64,000 bases of DNA from Chloroflexota bacterium (lineage in GTDB: Bacteria; Chloroflexota; Anaerolineae; Promineifilales; Promineifilaceae). The translations under genes were made by a program, and so were the position numbers. Below the pieces are notes generated by a model. It searched no databases, had not been told where the DNA came from, and worked only from the letters and a program-made list of their open reading frames with translations. Below, in pieces: positions 61,011 to 64,000 of the stretch (position 1 is its first letter; every line of letters begins with the position of its first letter). The stretch spans positions 62,001-126,000 of the forward strand of contig JACTMP010000026.1 of NCBI GenBank assembly GCA_014584575.1, in the 5' to 3' direction.

Positions 61011-61283
61011 ATGGCCAAAAATGACAAACTGGAAGTGGAAGGCACCATTATCGAGTTGCTGCCCAACACCCAATTTAAAGTAGAACTCGACAATGGTCAC
61101 CAGGTATTGGCTTACCTGTCGGGTCGTATGCGCAAGTATTACATTCGCATCCTCCTGGGGGACCGGGTGCGGGTGGAGATGACGCCATACGATCTGGCGC
61201 GCGGCCGTATTACCTATCGTTACCGCAACCGTGCAGAGGTGAGCAGTAGCAGCAGCAGTAGTAGCAGTGGTGGTGGTGAGTAG
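61011..61283 (+). CDS. infA: Translation initiation factor IF-1 with serine-rich tail
   Basis: A 90-residue protein; residues 1-72 are an OB-fold IF-1 ([54 protein letters not shown] written in parts: start [18 protein letters not shown], end [11 protein letters not shown]). IF-1 blocks the ribosomal A site during initiation. Unlike the usual 72-residue form it carries a tail of nine serines and GGGE, coded by AGC/AGT repeats. It is cotranscribed with the S1 gene. A terminator follows at 61327. Confidence 0.93.
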   Translation: MAKNDKLEVEGTIIELLPNTQFKVELDNGHQVLAYLSGRMRKYYIRILLGDRVRVEMTPYDLARGRITYRYRNRAEVSSSSSSSSSGGGE

Positions 61284-61326
61284 ACCAGTTTCACTTTGGG
61301 TTTGTCCTTTTGTATGATGTGAAGAG

Positions 61327-61360
61327 CACGCTGTGATACCCTCGCAGCGTGTTTTTTTTT
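61327..61360 (+). terminator. Rho-independent terminator of the S1-infA operon
   Basis: CACGCTG (61327-61333) with CAGCGTG (61345-61351), followed by nine T residues. It ends 20 bases before the next gene's start codon, so the ligase must be read from read-through or a promoter close to this hairpin. Confidence 0.85.
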
Positions 61361-61379
61361 GTGTAATAGCTGCCGGGGC

Positions 61380-62858
61380 ATGAAAGAGTTGCAAACAGAT
61401 TGGCTGAGCAGCCGGGTGCAGGCTTCGCCCCGGCAAACGGCGTTGTGGCTGGGGGCGCAGCAGTGGAGCTATGCCGAACTGAACGTGCTGGTGAATGGCT
61501 GCTGCCACCGTCTGGCTGCGTCCGGGGTGGGGCCGGGTGACCGGGTAGGTGTGTTGCTTCCCAATTCTTTGCTGTATGTGTGTCTCATTCATGCGCTGGC
61601 GCGGCTGGGAGCCGTATTAGTGCCGCTCAATATCCGCCTGACGCCGGCCGAATGGCAGTGGCAGGCGACGCACGTAGCTTGTAAGCTCATTGTGTGTTTG
61701 CCGGAGATGGCAACGGCCGTTACTCCCCATGTGCCGACGCTGGCGATAGACGAAACCTGGCTTTCGGCGGAATCGGGGGAATGGGACCCCCGTCCGATTG
61801 CGCCAGACCAGGTGCAGGCGGTGGTATTCACCTCCGGCACATCGGGACGGCCGAAAGGGGCAATGTTGACCTTTGCCAATCACTTTTACAGCGCCATGTC
61901 AGCGGCCTATCGGGTGGGTGTGCTGTCAGATGACCTGTGGTTAAGTTGTTTGCCGTTGTACCACGTGGGGGGGCTGGCCGTTATCTGGCGCAGCTGTTTG
62001 TATGGCACGGCCGTAGACCTGCATTCTAAGTTTGACCTGACGGCCGTCAATGACAGCCTCAACCACAAGCCCGTTACCCTCATCTCTCTGGTGCCAACCA
62101 TGTTGGCGCGGCTGTTGGACAGTCGCACCACCTGGCCGGATAGGCTGCGGCTGGCGCTTATTGGCGGGGCCGCGCTGCCGCCTGATCTGCTGGCAAGAGC
62201 GCTGGCGGCCGATGTGCCGGTTGCCGCCACCTATGGCCTGACGGAAGCAGCGTCGCAGGTGGCGACAATGCCCCCCGACGAGGTAAAGCGCAAGCCGGGT
62301 AGTGTGGGACGGCCGTTGCTTTTTACCAATGTGTCTATTCGAGGTGAGGACGGCCGTGAATTGCCGCCCGGTGAAATTGGTGAAGTTGTGGTCAGTGGGC
62401 CGACGGTTATGGCCGGTTATTGGGGCGAAACACCCCTGGCTGATGGACTGTTCTCTACCGGTGATTTGGGGTATGTGGATGTGGATGGTGATTTGTGGCT
62501 TGTGCAGCGCCGCAGTGATCTGATTGTGACCGGGGGTGAGAACGTATATCCGGCTGAAGTAGAAGCGGTATTAAAAGAACACACGGCCGTAGCCGAAGTC
62601 TGTGTGGTGGGCTTGCCAGACCCGGTGTGGGGGCAGGTGGTGGCTGCGGTGGTTGTGTTGGCGGCAGACACGGCCGTGAGCGCCGCTAATGTGAGCGCCG
62701 CTCACGTGTCCGCCGCCCAACTGACCCAATTCTGCCGGGAACGACTGGCCGGTTACAAAATCCCGCGCCACTTCCGTTTTGCCGCTGACCTGCCGTTGAC
62801 GGCGTCCGGCAAAATTGCCCGACAGGATGTGGTGCAGTGGTGGCTGGCTGAAGGCTGA
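61380..62858 (+). CDS. menE: Acyl-CoA ligase, o-succinylbenzoate-CoA ligase-like
   Basis: A 492-residue adenylate-forming enzyme. Motifs: the P-loop VVFTSGTSGRPKGAML, LPLYHVGGLAVI, AALPPD / AATYGLTEAASQVA, GLFSTGDLGYVDVDGDLW, and the hinge and Lys LPLTASGKIARQ. The short length and the SCLPLYHVGG block fit MenE of menaquinone synthesis, which activates o-succinylbenzoate, but generic acyl-CoA synthetases look similar and no other men gene is in view. The gene has seven ACGGCCGT copies, several read as TAV. An in-frame ATG at 61359 overlaps the terminator. Confidence 0.78.
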   Translation: MKELQTDWLSSRVQASPRQTALWLGAQQWSYAELNVLVNGCCHRLAASGVGPGDRVGVLLPNSLLYVCLIHALARLGAVLVPLNIRLTPAEWQWQATHVACKLIVCLPEMATAVTPHVPTLAIDETWLSAESGEWDPRPIAPDQVQAVVFTSGTSGRPKGAMLTFANHFYSAMSAAYRVGVLSDDLWLSCLPLYHVGGLAVIWRSCLYGTAVDLHSKFDLTAVNDSLNHKPVTLISLVPTMLARLLDSRTTWPDRLRLALIGGAALPPDLLARALAADVPVAATYGLTEAASQVATMPPDEVKRKPGSVGRPLLFTNVSIRGEDGRELPPGEIGEVVVSGPTVMAGYWGETPLADGLFSTGDLGYVDVDGDLWLVQRRSDLIVTGGENVYPAEVEAVLKEHTAVAEVCVVGLPDPVWGQVVAAVVVLAADTAVSAANVSAAHVSAAQLTQFCRERLAGYKIPRHFRFAADLPLTASGKIARQDVVQWWLAEG

Positions 62859-62916
62859 AGCATGGCTGAAAAACCCCGATCACTTGTCAAGTGGCCGATT
62901 AAGTAGCTGGTAAACA

Positions 62917-63066
62917 GCAATTCTCAGTTTGGCAAAACCCGGCGATTAAAATCGCGGCAACAGAAAGAAAAGTCGGCCTTCGCCGACTATTTCCAGCCGA
63001 CGAAGGTTGGCTTTGCCTTCTGTTGGTGCAGATCTATCTGCCGCCGCTAATCAAACTGAGAATTGC
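62917..63066 (+). mobile_element. MITE-like element, copy C (complete)
   Basis: 150 bases bounded by perfect 15-base terminal inverted repeats GCAATTCTCAGTTTG and CAAACTGAGAATTGC. Inside are AT/GC hairpins around AGTCGGC-cttc-GCCGACT and GCCGACGAAGGTTGGC. No ORF. Copies A (11376) and B (33417) are shortened relatives, B in the opposite direction. Likely moved by a transposase encoded elsewhere. Confidence 0.8.
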
Positions 63067-63092
63067 TGGCCGGTAAAGTAACCGGTTGCCGG

Positions 63093-64000
63093 TTAAATAA
63101 TGCCTTCCTCACGCAGGGTGGCAACGGCCGTTGCCTCATACCCCAACAGAGTGTGCAAAATCTCCTCCGTATGTTCGCCGAGCAGCGGCGGCGGGTAACG
63201 GACGGTGACCGGGTTGGTGGGGATTTGCAAGGGGGAGGCGACCAGGGGAACGGCGCCGGCAGTGGGGTGGGGGACATCCTGACGTAAACGGCGCGCCTGA
63301 ACCTGCTCATTGGCAAATACCTGGGCCATATTGTTGATGGGGCCGTTGGGGATGCCAATCTCTTCACAGAGAGCCATCCAGTCGGCAGCATCACGGGTGG
63401 CAAATAACTCGTTGAGCAGGCTGATAACCTCTTCCCGGTGGGCCAGCCGGTCGGCATTGCTGGCAAACCGGGCATCGTCAATCCATTCGCGGTGATGGAC
63501 GGCCGTGCAAAATTTACGCCACTGCCCATCATTGCCACACGCAAAGGCAAAGTATTGGTCACGCGCCCGGAACTCCTGGTAGGGCACAATGTTGGGGTGT
63601 CCATTGCCATATCGCCCCGGCAGTTCACCAGACACCAGGTAATTGCTGGCCACATAAGACATCAGCGCCACTTGCGAATCCAGCAGCGCCATGTCAATGT
63701 ACTGCCCTTGCCCGGTGCGCTCCCGCGCAAAGAGCGCCGCCAATATCGCATTACAGGCAAACATGCCCGTGGACAGGTCGGCAATGGCTATCCCGGCGCG
63801 CACCGGTTCACCTGCCTCCGGTCCCGTGACGCTCATAAAACCGCCCATTGCCTGCACCATAAAGTCGTACCCGGCCCGGTCTTTGTAAGGCCCTGTTGTG
63901 CCATAGCCGGTGATGGTGCAATAAATGAGACCGGGGCGTAGCTGCTGCAACGTTTCATAATCCAGCCCCCAACGAGCCAGCGTACCGGTGCGGAAGTTGT
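63093..64000 (-). CDS. CaiB/BaiF-family (class III) CoA transferase, 5' end outside window
   Basis: The last 300-odd residues of a class III CoA transferase, which moves CoA between carboxylic acids. Family blocks: LRPGLIYCTITGYGTTGPYKDRAGYD, GGFMSVTGPEAGEPVRAGIAIADLSTGM, GQGQYIDMALLDSQVALM and GPINNMAQVFANEQVQARRL. The frame is open through the right edge (NFRTGTLARWGLDYETLQQ), so the start and the catalytic Asp region near residue 170 are partly outside or at the edge. Substrate unknown. Confidence 0.92.
   Translation of the reverse strand, partial: NFRTGTLARWGLDYETLQQLRPGLIYCTITGYGTTGPYKDRAGYDFMVQAMGGFMSVTGPEAGEPVRAGIAIADLSTGMFACNAILAALFARERTGQGQYIDMALLDSQVALMSYVASNYLVSGELPGRYGNGHPNIVPYQEFRARDQYFAFACGNDGQWRKFCTAVHHREWIDDARFASNADRLAHREEVISLLNELFATRDAADWMALCEEIGIPNGPINNMAQVFANEQVQARRLRQDVPHPTAGAVPLVASPLQIPTNPVTVRYPPPLLGEHTEEILHTLLGYEATAVATLREEGII

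Noticed and set aside
60540..61592. 350-codon minus-strand open frame opposite S1, infA and menE
   Set aside because: It crosses three real genes and a terminator in antisense; its composition (His, Phe, Gly rich) is typical of a shadow.

Overview
The window is one stretch of bacterial chromosome, GC-rich in genes and coding-dense, with about 50 protein genes on both strands and no rRNA, tRNA or CRISPR that I can see. It most resembles a filamentous or Anaerolineae-like Chloroflexota. The grounds are many envelope proteins with Thr/Pro-rich linkers, C-termini of the form YLPLV-R, a DUF4012 protein, LysM lipoproteins, a histidine kinase with QELRTPM in place of HELRTP, and Calx-beta/pre-peptidase surface proteins. 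This placement is inference, not a database result.

Layout. 0-8.8 kb: a cytochrome P450 and SDR pair, then an Lrp-type regulator followed by a tyrosine-catabolic set (PLP aminotransferase, hpd, hmgA) interrupted by a small GxxExxY element, then a membrane protein and a flavin reductase. 8.8-12.4 kb: a secreted glucose/sorbosone-dehydrogenase-like protein, an HtrA-like protease and a LysM lipoprotein. 12.4-19.1 kb: a molybdenum hydroxylase with a structured leader, a VapBC pair, an 8-oxoguanine-deaminase-like amidohydrolase, a luciferase-like oxidoreductase and MobA, which together look like purine or heterocycle breakdown plus cofactor supply. 19.1-24.7 kb (minus): HemW, an acyl carrier protein, a PAP2 protein, adenosylhomocysteinase with a PfkB/adenosine-type kinase (SAH recycling), and a family 2 glycosyltransferase. 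24.7-33.3 kb (minus): envelope proteins, a large membrane histidine kinase and a type II restriction-modification pair. 33.6-42.7 kb: phosphopantetheinyl transferase, lipoprotein, formate-THF ligase, MFS transporter, SH3 and DUF4012 proteins. 42.8-48.1 kb: an accessory block of surface proteins, gene remnants and a frameshifted, internally duplicated gene. 48.2-51.4 kb: a STAND-type ATPase followed by a TPR protein. 51.5-57.1 kb: MsrA, a BKACE-family enzyme, a PaaK-like ligase, a CBS protein, an alpha/beta hydrolase fused to a cyclic-nucleotide-binding domain, and a nitroreductase remnant. 57.3-64 kb: a secreted protein, a response regulator, an S1-domain protein with IF-1 behind a perfect promoter and an attenuator-like terminator, a MenE-like ligase, and a CaiB-type CoA transferase cut by the window edge.

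Two sequence systems overlie the genes. First, the palindromic octamer ACGGCCGT occurs about 135 times by hand count, roughly once per 475 bp, where one or two would be expected by chance. It resembles the HIP1 octamer of cyanobacteria. Second, many gene junctions carry long palindromes whose arms are short tandem words, and one of them lies in frame inside the aminotransferase gene. These two systems, the GxxExxY element, a three-copy MITE-like repeat and several leader/promoter arrangements are the most novel content.
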